DNA of 64,000 nucleotides, taken from positions 4,067,560 to 4,131,559 of the forward strand of contig NZ_KI421511.1 of the NCBI RefSeq assembly GCF_000473265.1, read 5' to 3'. The DNA is from Amycolatopsis thermoflava N1165. GTDB lineage: Bacteria > Actinomycetota > Actinomycetes > Mycobacteriales > Pseudonocardiaceae. The notes under the pieces were generated by a model, which was not told the DNA's origin, ran no database searches, and saw only the letters and a program-made list of their open reading frames with translations. Each line of letters opens with the position of its first letter. Positions within the stretch are counted from its first letter, which is position 1. Below, piece after piece: positions 7,044-15,534 of the stretch. The position numbers were made by a program, and so were the translations under genes.

Positions 7044-9308
7044 TCAGCCGACGATGTGCTCCGGGCGCACCGGGACCCGTGGCAGCTCCTTGCCCGTCGC
7101 GGCGCGGATGGCTGCCACGATCGCCGGGGTGGAGGAGATCGTCGGGGGCTCGCCGACTCCGCGCAGGCCGTAGGGGGCGTTCGGGTCGGCCCGTTCCAGC
7201 ACGTCGATATCCATCGGCGGCATGTCGAGCACCGTCGGGATCAGGTAGTCCGTGAACGACGGGTTGCGGATCTTCCCGTCCCGCGTCTGGATCTCCTCCA
7301 TCACCGCCAGCCCGAGCCCCTGCGCCGAACCGCCCTGGATCTGGCCCAGCACGGCCTGCGGGTTCAGCGCCCGCCCGACGTCCTGCGCGCAGTCCAGCGC
7401 GACCACCTTCACCAGCCCCAGCTCGGTGTCCACGTCCACCACCGCCCGGTGCGCGGCGAACCCGTACTGCACGTGCGCGTTCCCCGCGCCGGTCTCCGGG
7501 TCGAGCACCTCGGTCGGCCGGTGCCGCCACTCCACGGTCTCGTCGTAGACGTCGTCGCCGAGCGCGTCGGCCAGGTCCGCGACCACACCGTCCCGGGTGG
7601 ACACCAGCTTGCCGCCCACCAGTTCCAGGTCGGGCGATCCGATCCGCTTGGCCAGCGCCGTCCGCACCGCCACGCACGCGGCCCGCACCGCTCCCCCGGT
7701 CACGTACGTCTGCCGGGACGCCGACGTCGAACCGGCGTTGCCGATCGAGGTGTCCATCGGCAGGATCGTCACCTGCTCCACGCCCAGCTCGGTCCGCACG
7801 ATCTGCTGCAGCACCGTGACCAGGCCCTGCCCGACCTCGCACGCCGCGGTCTGCACCGTCGCGGCCGCCTCGCCGCCCACGACCCGCAGTTGCACGCGCG
7901 CGGTCGAGTAGTCGTCGAAGCCCTCGGAGAAGCAGATGTTCTTGATCCCGACGGCGTACCCGACGCCACGCACGACCCCCTCGCCGTGGGTGGTGTTCGA
8001 GACGCCGCCGGGCAACGTCCGCAGGTCCCGCTCGCCGGATGGCGCGGGCGGCAGCGGTTTCGCGGCCACCCGTCGCAGCAGCTCGGCGACCGGCGCGGCC
8101 GAGTCCACGACCTGCCCGGTCGGCATGCGGGAGCCCTCGCTCATCGCGTTGCGGACCCGCACCTCGACCGGGTCCAGCCCGCACGCCTGCGCGAGCTTGT
8201 CCATTTGGGACTCGTACGCGAAGGCCGCCTGCACCGCACCGAAGCCGCGCATCGCCCCGCAGGGCGGGTTGTTCGTGTACGCGCCCCAGCAGTCGACCGC
8301 GACGTTGTCCACGTCGTACGGCCCCACGCCGAGGGTCGCGGCGTTGGCGACGACCGCGCCGGTGGACGAGGCGTACGCGCCGCCGTCGAGGAACAGCCGC
8401 GCCTTGACGTAGACGAGCTTCCCGTCCCGGTCGGCGCCGTGCTCGTAGTACATCTTCGCGGGGTGCCGGTGCACGTGGCCGTAGAACGATTCCTCGCGGT
8501 TGTAGACCATCTTCACCGGCTTGCCGGTGCGCAGCGCGAGCAGGCACGCGTGGATCTGGATGGACAGGTCCTCGCGCCCGCCGAACGCGCCGCCGACCCC
8601 GCCGAGCGTCAGCCGCACCTTGTCCTCGGGCAACCCGAGTGCGGCGACGATCTGCCGCTGGTCGACGTGCAGCCACTGCGTCGCGACGTACAGGTCGACG
8701 CCGCCGTCCTCGGCCGGGACCGCGAGCCCGGACTCCGGGCCGAGGAACGCCTGGTCCTGCATGCCCACCTCGTACACGCCCGACACCACCACGTCGGCGG
8801 TCGCGGCCGGGTCACCGCGGCGGATCGGCACGTGCCGCACGACGTTGCCGTTCGGGTGGACCTTCGGCGCGTCGCCGCGCACCGCGCGCTCGGCGTCGGT
8901 GACCGGTTCCAGCACCTCGTAGTTCACCCGGATTCGTTTCATCGCCCGGCGTGCGGTCTCCGGGTGGTCGGCCGCCACGAGCGCGACCGGTTCGCCCTGG
9001 TAGCGCACCACGTCGACGGCCAGCACCGGCTGGTCCGGGTGCTCCAGGCCGTACCGGTTCACGCCCGGCACGTCCTCGTGGGTGAGCACGGCCTCCACGC
9101 CCGGCACCTTCAGCGCCTCGGTGATGTCGATGCCGGTGATGCGGGCGGACGGGTGCGGGCTGCGCAGGGTCACGCCCCACACCATGTCCTCGTGCCACAG
9201 GTCCGAGGAGTACGCGAACTCGCCGCGCACCTTCACGATCCCGTCCGGGCGGCGCGGGCTGGCGCCGATCCCGCCGGCTGTGCCGGTGCGCTCGACTGAC
9301 GTGGTCAT
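7044..9308 (-). CDS. xdhA: Xanthine dehydrogenase, molybdopterin-binding subunit
   Basis: The 754-residue large subunit carries the molybdopterin cytosine dinucleotide domains that hydroxylate hypoxanthine and xanthine to urate. Visible are the N-terminal RPDGIVKVRGEFAYSSDL, the glycine-rich GGVGGAFGGREDL near residue 230, AMRGFGAVQ, and the C-terminal GLRGVGEPPT that includes the expected active-site Glu. ATG 9308 overlaps the stop of the upstream deaminase (ATGA). It is the last gene of a four-gene operon after FAD, 2Fe-2S and deaminase genes. Gene names follow the E. coli convention. The cofactor-insertion chaperone (XdhC/PucA type) is absent here. Confidence 0.94.
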   Translation of the reverse strand: MTTSVERTGTAGGIGASPRRPDGIVKVRGEFAYSSDLWHEDMVWGVTLRSPHPSARITGIDITEALKVPGVEAVLTHEDVPGVNRYGLEHPDQPVLAVDVVRYQGEPVALVAADHPETARRAMKRIRVNYEVLEPVTDAERAVRGDAPKVHPNGNVVRHVPIRRGDPAATADVVVSGVYEVGMQDQAFLGPESGLAVPAEDGGVDLYVATQWLHVDQRQIVAALGLPEDKVRLTLGGVGGAFGGREDLSIQIHACLLALRTGKPVKMVYNREESFYGHVHRHPAKMYYEHGADRDGKLVYVKARLFLDGGAYASSTGAVVANAATLGVGPYDVDNVAVDCWGAYTNNPPCGAMRGFGAVQAAFAYESQMDKLAQACGLDPVEVRVRNAMSEGSRMPTGQVVDSAAPVAELLRRVAAKPLPPAPSGERDLRTLPGGVSNTTHGEGVVRGVGYAVGIKNICFSEGFDDYSTARVQLRVVGGEAAATVQTAACEVGQGLVTVLQQIVRTELGVEQVTILPMDTSIGNAGSTSASRQTYVTGGAVRAACVAVRTALAKRIGSPDLELVGGKLVSTRDGVVADLADALGDDVYDETVEWRHRPTEVLDPETGAGNAHVQYGFAAHRAVVDVDTELGLVKVVALDCAQDVGRALNPQAVLGQIQGGSAQGLGLAVMEEIQTRDGKIRNPSFTDYLIPTVLDMPPMDIDVLERADPNAPYGLRGVGEPPTISSTPAIVAAIRAATGKELPRVPVRPEHIVG

Positions 9309-10639
9309 CGCAACCTCCTGCTCGCGGCCGCCAGCTCGCCCGCGATCGCGGTCTCGTCGTCCGTGCGCAGCTCGCCGTCGGCGACCACCGTCCGGCCGCT
9401 GACGAGCAGCAGCTTCAGCGGCGGGGTCGCACCGAGCACGAGCGCGGCCAGCGGGTCGTCGATCCCCGCGTAGCGCAGGCCGTTCAGGTTCCACACGGCG
9501 AGGTCGGCGAGCTTGCCGGGCTCGATGGAGCCGAGTTCGCCGTCCCGGCCGAGGCAGCGTGCGCCGCCCATGGTGCCCATCCACAGCGCCTCGCGGACGG
9601 CCAGCGCGGTCGGGCCGCCGCGTTGCCGCGCCTGCAGCAACGCCTGGTGCAGCTCCTCGCCGAGCCCGCCGGACTCGTTGGACGCGGCGCCGTCGACCCC
9701 GAGGCCGACCGGGGCGCCGGCGTCGAGCAGGTCCCGCACCGGGGCGATCCCGGTGCCGAGGCGGCCGTTCGACGTCGGGCAGTGCGCCGAACCGGTGCGG
9801 GTGGCGCCCATGCGGCGGATCGCCGGGCCATCGAGGTGGACGGTGTGTGCGAGCCACACGTCGTCGCCGAGCCAGCCCAGCTTGTCGGCGTACTCGGCGG
9901 GTGTGCAGCCGTTCTCGGCGACGCACTGCTCTTCCTCGTCCAGCGTCTCGGCGAGGTGGGTGTGCAGCCGGACTCCCGTGCGCCGCGCCAGGTCCGCGGC
10001 CTGGCGCATCAGATCCTCGCTGACCGAGAACGGCGAGCACGGCCCGGCGGCGATCCGGATGCGGGCGTCGCGCGCCGGGTCGTGGTGGGCGTCGATCGCG
10101 GCTTCGGTGCCCAGCAACGCGGCTTCGGTGGTTTCCACCAGGTTGTCCGGCGGCAGGCCGCCGTCGGACTCGCCGCGGTCCATCGACCCGCGCACGAGGT
10201 GCGCGCGCACGCCGATCCGGTTCGTCGCCGCGACGAGCGCCTCGATCTGGTCGCCGCTGTCCTGTGGGAAGACGTAGTGGTGGTCGGCGACCGTGGTGCA
10301 GCCGGTCATCGCCAGGTGTGCCATCCCGGCGGTCGCGGCGGCATGCGTGATGCCGGCGTCCAGCCGCTTCCAGACCGGGTACAGGTGGACCAGCCACTCG
10401 AACAACGTGGCGTCGGCCGCGAGCCCGCGGGTGGCCCACTGGTACAGGTGGTGGTGGGTGTTGACCAGGCCGGGGGTGACCAGGCAGCCTGCGGCGTCGA
10501 TTCGCTCCCCCGGCACGGCCGCCGGGCCGGGGCCGACGGCGGTGATCGTGTCGCCGTCGATGACGACGTGCCCGCTGCGGTGCTCGGCGCCGTCGGCGTC
10601 GACCGTCGCGATGGCGGCGTTCTCCAGGATCAGGGTCAT
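9305..10639 (-). CDS. 8-Oxoguanine deaminase (amidohydrolase)
   Basis: A 444-residue amidohydrolase with GLVNTHHHLYQ (metal His), a HTHLAE strand, SAHCPTSNGRLG and LGVDGAASNESGG, the motif set that distinguishes 8-oxoguanine deaminases from guanine deaminase and from chlorohydrolases such as AtzA. It would convert 8-oxoguanine to urate, or act on guanine or isocytosine. ATG 10639 overlaps the 2Fe-2S subunit stop by four bases and its own stop overlaps xdhA, so it is locked into the xanthine dehydrogenase operon. That position suggests a feed into urate independent of xanthine. Confidence 0.85.
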   Translation of the reverse strand: MTLILENAAIATVDADGAEHRSGHVVIDGDTITAVGPGPAAVPGERIDAAGCLVTPGLVNTHHHLYQWATRGLAADATLFEWLVHLYPVWKRLDAGITHAAATAGMAHLAMTGCTTVADHHYVFPQDSGDQIEALVAATNRIGVRAHLVRGSMDRGESDGGLPPDNLVETTEAALLGTEAAIDAHHDPARDARIRIAAGPCSPFSVSEDLMRQAADLARRTGVRLHTHLAETLDEEEQCVAENGCTPAEYADKLGWLGDDVWLAHTVHLDGPAIRRMGATRTGSAHCPTSNGRLGTGIAPVRDLLDAGAPVGLGVDGAASNESGGLGEELHQALLQARQRGGPTALAVREALWMGTMGGARCLGRDGELGSIEPGKLADLAVWNLNGLRYAGIDDPLAALVLGATPPLKLLLVSGRTVVADGELRTDDETAIAGELAAASRRLR

Positions 10640-11091
10640 TTCGCCGCCGCCCGCACCGCGTCGAGGATCTTCTCGTAGCCCGTGCAGCGGCAGAGGTTCC
10701 CGGCGAGGGCCTCGCGGATCTCCTCGTCGCTCGGGTTCGGCACCCGGTTCAGCAGGTCGTGCGCGGCGACCACCAGGCCGGGCGTGCAGAAGCCGCACTG
10801 CACGGCGCCCGCGTCCACAAAGGACTGCTGCACCGGATCGAGCCGGTCGCCGTCGGCCAGTCCTTCGACGGTGCGCACCTCACGTCCCTCGGCCTGCCCC
10901 GCGGCGACCAGGCACGCGCAGACCGGCGTGCCGTCCAGGTAGACCGTGCAGGAACCGCATTCGCCCTGCTCGCAGGCGTTCTTCGAGCCGGGCAGGCCGA
11001 GCCGCTCGCGCAGCAGGTAGAGCAGGCTCTCGCCCTCCCACACGTCGTCGGCCTGCCGGGCTTCACCGTTGACCGTCACGTTCACGCGCAT
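10636..11091 (-). CDS. xdhC: Xanthine dehydrogenase, 2Fe-2S subunit
   Basis: A 151-residue electron-transfer subunit with two 2Fe-2S clusters. Plant-type ferredoxin ligands are seen as KNACEQGECGSCTVYLDG with a following Cys in PVCACLV. The second, helical cluster uses GAVQCGFCTPG and GNLCRCTGYEKI. Length is typical. Its ATG lies within the last codons of the FAD subunit gene (10-bp overlap), and its stop overlaps the deaminase start. It passes electrons from the molybdenum centre to FAD. Confidence 0.95.
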   Translation of the reverse strand: MRVNVTVNGEARQADDVWEGESLLYLLRERLGLPGSKNACEQGECGSCTVYLDGTPVCACLVAAGQAEGREVRTVEGLADGDRLDPVQQSFVDAGAVQCGFCTPGLVVAAHDLLNRVPNPSDEEIREALAGNLCRCTGYEKILDAVRAAAK

Positions 11092-11951
11092 GTCCGCTCA
11101 CTTCCCAGGTAGTCCTGCCAGGCCCAGCCGAGTGTCCGGCGGGCGAGCACCGCCAGCGCGTGCCTGCGGTACTCCGCGGTGCCGCGCACGTCGTCGATCG
11201 GCGCGGCCGCCGACGCGACCAGCTCGCCGAAGCGCCGCTTGACCGAGTCGCGCAGCGGCGCGGGCGCGTCCCACGGCAGCTCGGCGGCCAGGAACTCCTC
11301 GGCTTCGGCGGCTCGGCGGGGGGTGGGCGCCGCGGAACCGATCGCCGCACCCGCGCGCCGGTGCTCCGGATCGAGCGCGACGGCGAACGAGCACACCGCG
11401 ATGACCATGGCGTTGCGCGTGCCGACCTTCGCGAACTGCTGGGGCGCGGTCGCGACCGGCAGGTGCACGGCCACGATCAGCTCGTCCGGCGCGAGGCTGT
11501 GCTTCTTGACGCCGACGTAGAAGTCGTCCGCATCGATCATCCGGGTGCCTCGCGTGGAGGCGACCTCGACCCGCGCGCCCGTCGCCAGCAGCACCGGGTG
11601 CGTGTCCCCCGCGGGCGAGGCAGCGCCGAGGTTGCCGCCGACCGTGCCGCGGTTGCGGATCTGCGGCGAGCCGACCGTGCGCGAAGCCATCGCCAGCGCG
11701 GGCAGCTGTTCACCCAGCTCAGTGATGAGCCGCGTGTAGGAAACGCCCGCGCCGAGCCGGACCACGCCGTCCTCGACGGTCCACCCGGCGAGTTCCGCGA
11801 CGCGGGTCAGGTCGAGCAGCGCGTCCGGACGGCGGTGGTCGAAGTTCAGCTCGACCATGACATCCGTGCCGCCCGCCAGTGGCACGGCGTCCGGGTGCTC
11901 GGCCTTCGCGGCGAGCGCCTCGGCCAGGTTCGCCGGTCGCAGGAATTCCAT
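11082..11951 (-). CDS. xdhB: Xanthine dehydrogenase, FAD-binding subunit
   Basis: A 289-residue subunit of the CoxM/XdhB type. It starts MEFLRPANLAEALA, has PLAGGTDVMVEL (FAD pyrophosphate loop) near residue 30, and SPQIRNRGTVGGNLGAASPAGD near residue 105, the second FAD-contact loop. The CO-dehydrogenase flavoprotein C-terminal domain follows from about residue 175. ATG 11951 is chosen because the family starts at this point; upstream in-frame codons lack homology. It is the first gene of the operon, divergent from pucR across 100 bp, a layout that suggests PucR control. Confidence 0.94.
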   Translation of the reverse strand: MEFLRPANLAEALAAKAEHPDAVPLAGGTDVMVELNFDHRRPDALLDLTRVAELAGWTVEDGVVRLGAGVSYTRLITELGEQLPALAMASRTVGSPQIRNRGTVGGNLGAASPAGDTHPVLLATGARVEVASTRGTRMIDADDFYVGVKKHSLAPDELIVAVHLPVATAPQQFAKVGTRNAMVIAVCSFAVALDPEHRRAGAAIGSAAPTPRRAAEAEEFLAAELPWDAPAPLRDSVKRRFGELVASAAAPIDDVRGTAEYRRHALAVLARRTLGWAWQDYLGSERTCA

Positions 11952-12051
11952 GGAAAGAAGTAGACGCCCGGGGCACGGGCACCGGCAACGGCGGCTCAGT
12001 ACGAACCGACAGCAGCGTACGGGCCCGCGTTTGTGCTTTCCTACAACCCTG

Positions 12052-13503
12052 ATGACGACCGTGAAAACTCTGCTGGAGATCCCGGAACTGCGCCTGCGGT
12101 TGCGCACCGGCGCCGGGCAGCTCGGCCGCGCGGTCAGCCGGATCTACGTCACCGAGCTGCCCGACCCGAGCCGGTACGTCTCGGCGGGCGAGGTCGTCCT
12201 CAGCGGGCTGCTGTGGTGGCGCGAGCCGGGCGACGCCGGGCCGTTCGTCGCCGCGCTGGCCCGCGCCGGGGTCGCCGCGCTGGCCGCGTCCGGCGCGGAC
12301 ACCGGCGGGATCCCGCCGGACGTCGTGCAGGCGTGCGCGCAGCACCGCATCCCGCTGCTGGAGGTGCCCGCCGACCTGTCGTTCGCGGTGATCACCGAGC
12401 GCGTGGTGCTGGAGCTGGCCGCGGCGCGGGGCCGGGAACCGAGCGGCGCCCGCAAACGCTTGCTGGCCGCGGCGACCGAGGACATCTCGCTGCCCGCGTT
12501 GCTGCGGCAGGGTGCGATCGAGCTGGGCGCGCCGTGCTGGGTGCTGTCCGGGACGGGGCGGGTCGTCGCGGGCACGGCCGTGCCGCCCGAGGATCTCGTC
12601 GCGCATTTCGTGCCGGGCCGGGAGGTCACGGTCCACGACGGGTACGCGCTGATGCCGGTCGGCGGGAGCTTCGCGGTGCCGTGGCTGCTGGCGGTCGCGC
12701 AGCCGGAGCCGGGTGAGCTGGCCGCGGAGCTGGCCGAGCTGGTGCGGCTGGCGCGGGCGCGGGCCGACCAGGTGCGGCGCATGTCGGGCCGGGCGGCCGA
12801 GCCGTTGCTCCAAGCCCTGGCCGACGGCGGGCCGGTCGGGGACGCCTTCGCCGCGTCCGGACTGCCCGCGGACACGGAGCTCCGCGTGCTGCTCGCGCGG
12901 GCGCCGGACGAGAGCCCGGCACTGGCGGCGGAGGTGCTGGCCGAACTGCTCGCCGAGGCGCGGCCGCTGGTCGGCGTCGTCGGCGAGGACGCCTACGCGC
13001 TGGTCGCCGGACCGGGCAACTGGATGCGCGCGGCGGCCGAGGCGCTGACGCGGCTGGACCGGCTGATGTCGTTGTCGCGGTTCCACCTGGGTTCCGGCGG
13101 CCCGGCGTCGGTGGACGGCCTGCACGGGGCGACGCAGGAGGCGCGGCACGCGGTCGAACTGGCGGCCCGCCGCGGCGGGCGGATCGAGCTGGTGGCGGGC
13201 GAGGACATCGCCGTGCACCAGTTGCTGGCTGCCGGCGCGCCGGACGAGCTGCGCCGGTCGGTGCGGGAGCGCGTGCTCGGGCCGTTGCTCGCCTACGACG
13301 CGGCGCAGGGCACGGATCTGGTGCACACCGTGCGGGTGTACCTGGAGTGCTCCAGCTCGCCGACCGCGGCGGCGCGGGCGCTGCACGTCCACGTCAACAC
13401 GCTGCGGTACCGCATCGCGCGGGCGTCGGAGCTGCTCGGCGTGGACCTCAACGACTTCGTCACCCAGGTGGACGTGTATCTCGCGCTTCTGGTTACCGTC
13501 TAA
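12052..13503 (+). CDS. PucR-family transcriptional regulator
   Basis: The 483-residue protein has an N-terminal PucR domain (residues 1-120, YVTELPDPSRYVSAGEVVLS), a central region, and a C-terminal HTH_30 domain with AARALHVHVNTLRYRIARAS near residue 440. PucR regulators activate purine catabolic genes in Bacillus and actinomycetes. It is divergent from the xanthine dehydrogenase operon with a 100-bp gap. ATG 12052 begins MTTVKTLLEIPELR, matching the family start. No clear dyad was found in the intergenic gap. Effector unknown; allantoin or urate derivatives are plausible. Confidence 0.9.
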   Translation: MTTVKTLLEIPELRLRLRTGAGQLGRAVSRIYVTELPDPSRYVSAGEVVLSGLLWWREPGDAGPFVAALARAGVAALAASGADTGGIPPDVVQACAQHRIPLLEVPADLSFAVITERVVLELAAARGREPSGARKRLLAAATEDISLPALLRQGAIELGAPCWVLSGTGRVVAGTAVPPEDLVAHFVPGREVTVHDGYALMPVGGSFAVPWLLAVAQPEPGELAAELAELVRLARARADQVRRMSGRAAEPLLQALADGGPVGDAFAASGLPADTELRVLLARAPDESPALAAEVLAELLAEARPLVGVVGEDAYALVAGPGNWMRAAAEALTRLDRLMSLSRFHLGSGGPASVDGLHGATQEARHAVELAARRGGRIELVAGEDIAVHQLLAAGAPDELRRSVRERVLGPLLAYDAAQGTDLVHTVRVYLECSSSPTAAARALHVHVNTLRYRIARASELLGVDLNDFVTQVDVYLALLVTV

Positions 13504-13522
13504 GCGGGTTAACTGGTAACGT
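13493..13522 (+). promoter_or_regulatory. Putative promoter of a leaderless transcript
   Basis: TTACCG (13493-13498) and TAACGT (13517-13522) are spaced 18 bp apart. The ATG of the hydrolase begins at 13530, seven bases after the -10, where transcription would be expected to start. GTTACC (13492-13497) and GGTAAC (13515-13520) also form an inverted repeat across the same stretch. Confidence 0.4.
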
Positions 13523-13529
13523 CCGGTGC

Positions 13530-14348
13530 ATGGAGGAATTCGAGACACCGGGCGGGACCGTGCGCTGGGCTTCTTCGGGTTCCGGCCCGCCGGTCGTGTT
13601 GCTGCACGGCACGCCGTTCTCGTCGTCCGTGTGGCGGGACATCGCGTCCGCGTTGAGCGAGCGGCACCAGGTGTTCGTCTGGGACATGCTGGGTTACGGG
13701 CGGTCCGAGAAGCGGGACGGCCAGGACGTGTCGCTGGGGACGCAGGCGGAGATCTTCGCGTCGCTGCTGGAGCACTGGGGGCTGGAGTCCCCGTCGGTCG
13801 TGGCGCACGACTTCGGCGGCGTCGTCTCGCTGCGGGCGCACCTGCTCCATGGCGCACGTTACGACCGGCTCGCCCTGGTCGACGTCGTGGCGATCGCGCC
13901 GTGGGGGACGCCGTTCTTCCACCTGGTGCGGGACAACCCGTGGGTCTTCGAGCAGCTGCCGTCACACCTGCACGAAGCGATCGTGCGCACCCAGACCGCG
14001 ACCGCGTCCGCTGCCGGTCTGCGCGACGGCGTGCTGGACGAGTTGGTCGCGCCGTGGCTCGGCGCCGCGGGGCAGGCCGCGTACTACCGGCAGATCGCGC
14101 AGGCGGACCAGCGGTTCACCGACGAGATCGAGCCGCTGCTGGGCTCGCTGGACCTGCCGGTGCTGGTCGGCTGGGGCGAGGCCGACGAGTGGATCCCGGT
14201 CGAGCAGGGCAAGGAACTGGCGTCGCGCATCCCGGGCGCGCGGCTGCGCCTGTTCCCCGGCACCGGGCACCTGGTGCAGGAGGACGCGCCGGCCGCGCTC
14301 ACCGCCACCCTGCTGGAATTCCTCGGTCAGCCGCGGAAGGTCGCGTAG
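13530..14348 (+). CDS. Alpha/beta hydrolase with Asp nucleophile
   Basis: A 272-residue alpha/beta-hydrolase with LLHGTPF (oxyanion) at about residue 24, SVVAHDFGGVVS placing Asp94 at the nucleophile elbow, GEADEWIP and GTGHLVQED (catalytic His) near the end. An Asp nucleophile is typical of epoxide hydrolases and dehalogenases. It starts 27 bp after pucR with no ribosome-binding site of note and a -10-like TAACGT seven bases upstream, so it may be leaderless. Its last 22 bp overlap the convergent CitE-like gene. Substrate unknown; proximity to pucR may be incidental. Confidence 0.78.
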   Translation: MEEFETPGGTVRWASSGSGPPVVLLHGTPFSSSVWRDIASALSERHQVFVWDMLGYGRSEKRDGQDVSLGTQAEIFASLLEHWGLESPSVVAHDFGGVVSLRAHLLHGARYDRLALVDVVAIAPWGTPFFHLVRDNPWVFEQLPSHLHEAIVRTQTATASAAGLRDGVLDELVAPWLGAAGQAAYYRQIAQADQRFTDEIEPLLGSLDLPVLVGWGEADEWIPVEQGKELASRIPGARLRLFPGTGHLVQEDAPAALTATLLEFLGQPRKVA

Positions 14349-15532
14349 CTCTCCAAACGCGCGCGGGTGAGGCCGGTCAAGTTCTCGGCCTCGGCGGTGT
14401 CGATGGCGCCGCAATCCAAGCCGCGCAACAGGAAACCGGACAACGCCCGTGCCGTGGCCGGCTCGTCGAGCACGCCGCTGTCCACTTGTGCGGCGTAGTC
14501 CCGCAACCTCGCCGCCGCCGCGGGCAGGCCCTCGCGGAAGAAGGCGTACGTCGCGGCGAAGCGGGTGGGCAACTGATGCGGGTGCAGGTCCCACCCCTGG
14601 TAGAAGCCGCGCTCCAGGGAGCGTCGCACCAGCCGCAGATGCTCGCGCCAGGCCGGCACCAGCGCGTCGCCCACCGGAAGTTTGTTCGTCGACCCGTCAG
14701 ACAGGCGCACACCCGTCCCCGCGGCGCTGACCTGCATGAACGCCTTCGCGAAGTCCGCCGCCGGGTGGTCCATGCTCTGGTGCTCCGCGGCGATGCCCAG
14801 GCCGGCGCTGTAGTCGTAGGTGCCGTAGTGCAGCCCACTGCACCGGCCCTCGGCGGCCTGCACGATCCGGGCCACCGCGACGCGGCCTTCACCGTCCACG
14901 ATGGACTGCGCGGTTTCGATCTGCACCTCGAACCGCAGCGCGCCGTCCGGGAGACCGTAGGCCGTCTCCAGGTGGCCGAGCACCTCGGCGGCGGCGCCGA
15001 CCTGCTCGACCGCCGTCACCTTCGGCAACGTCACCACGAACCCGGCAGGCAGCTCGCCGTGCTCCAGCAGCCCGGACAGGAACAGGTCGAGCGTCCGGAT
15101 GCCGCGACGGCGGGTCGCCCGTTCGAAGCTCTTGAACCGGATCCCGCAGAACGGCGTGACCGGGTTCGCCGCCAGCACACGGCCCGCCGTGACCGCGGCC
15201 TCGTCCTCGGCGTCGTCGCCGGGGCGGCCGTAGCCGTCCTCGAAGTCGATGCGCAGGTCCTCGATCGGTTCGGTGACCAGCTTGCGCCGCACCCGCTCGG
15301 CCACGGCCGGGTCGAGCCCGAGCGCGTCGCCGCACGCGTCGAACACGGCCCGCGCCTGCTCGCCCCAGCGCGCGACCAGATCGGCGGAGTACCGGTGCGC
15401 GGGCACGTAGACCGTGTGCACCGGTTGCCGCCCGGACGGCTCACCGGGGTAGCGCGCCTCGACCCGTGCGTCCACTTCGGACAGCCGGGCGTCGATGCCC
15501 GCGTACACGTCCCCGGTGAGCCGTCCGGCCAC
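14327..15532 (-). CDS. CitE/HpcH-like aldolase-lyase family protein beside malate synthase
   Basis: The 401-residue protein belongs to the HpcH/HpaI aldolase / citrate lyase beta fold. It has DLRIDFEDGYG near residue 78, FEVQIETAQSIVDGEG (metal-binding Glu) near residue 190 and GTYDYSAGLGIA (metal Asp region) near residue 220. It begins with GTG at 15532, two bases after the aceB stop, so it is translated with malate synthase. The family regularly accompanies malate synthase A in actinomycetes, but no reaction has been firmly assigned as far as I know. A malyl-CoA-, citramalyl- or beta-hydroxy-acid-type C-C lyase is possible. Confidence 0.75.
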   Translation of the reverse strand: MAGRLTGDVYAGIDARLSEVDARVEARYPGEPSGRQPVHTVYVPAHRYSADLVARWGEQARAVFDACGDALGLDPAVAERVRRKLVTEPIEDLRIDFEDGYGRPGDDAEDEAAVTAGRVLAANPVTPFCGIRFKSFERATRRRGIRTLDLFLSGLLEHGELPAGFVVTLPKVTAVEQVGAAAEVLGHLETAYGLPDGALRFEVQIETAQSIVDGEGRVAVARIVQAAEGRCSGLHYGTYDYSAGLGIAAEHQSMDHPAADFAKAFMQVSAAGTGVRLSDGSTNKLPVGDALVPAWREHLRLVRRSLERGFYQGWDLHPHQLPTRFAATYAFFREGLPAAAARLRDYAAQVDSGVLDEPATARALSGFLLRGLDCGAIDTAEAENLTGLTRARLESYATFRG

Positions 15533-15534
15533 GG

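Noticed and set aside
9309-10439. Upstream extension of the molybdenum subunit frame through the deaminase gene
   Set aside because: The extension is Arg/Gly/Pro-rich and without homology; the family start is at 9308, overlapping the deaminase stop.
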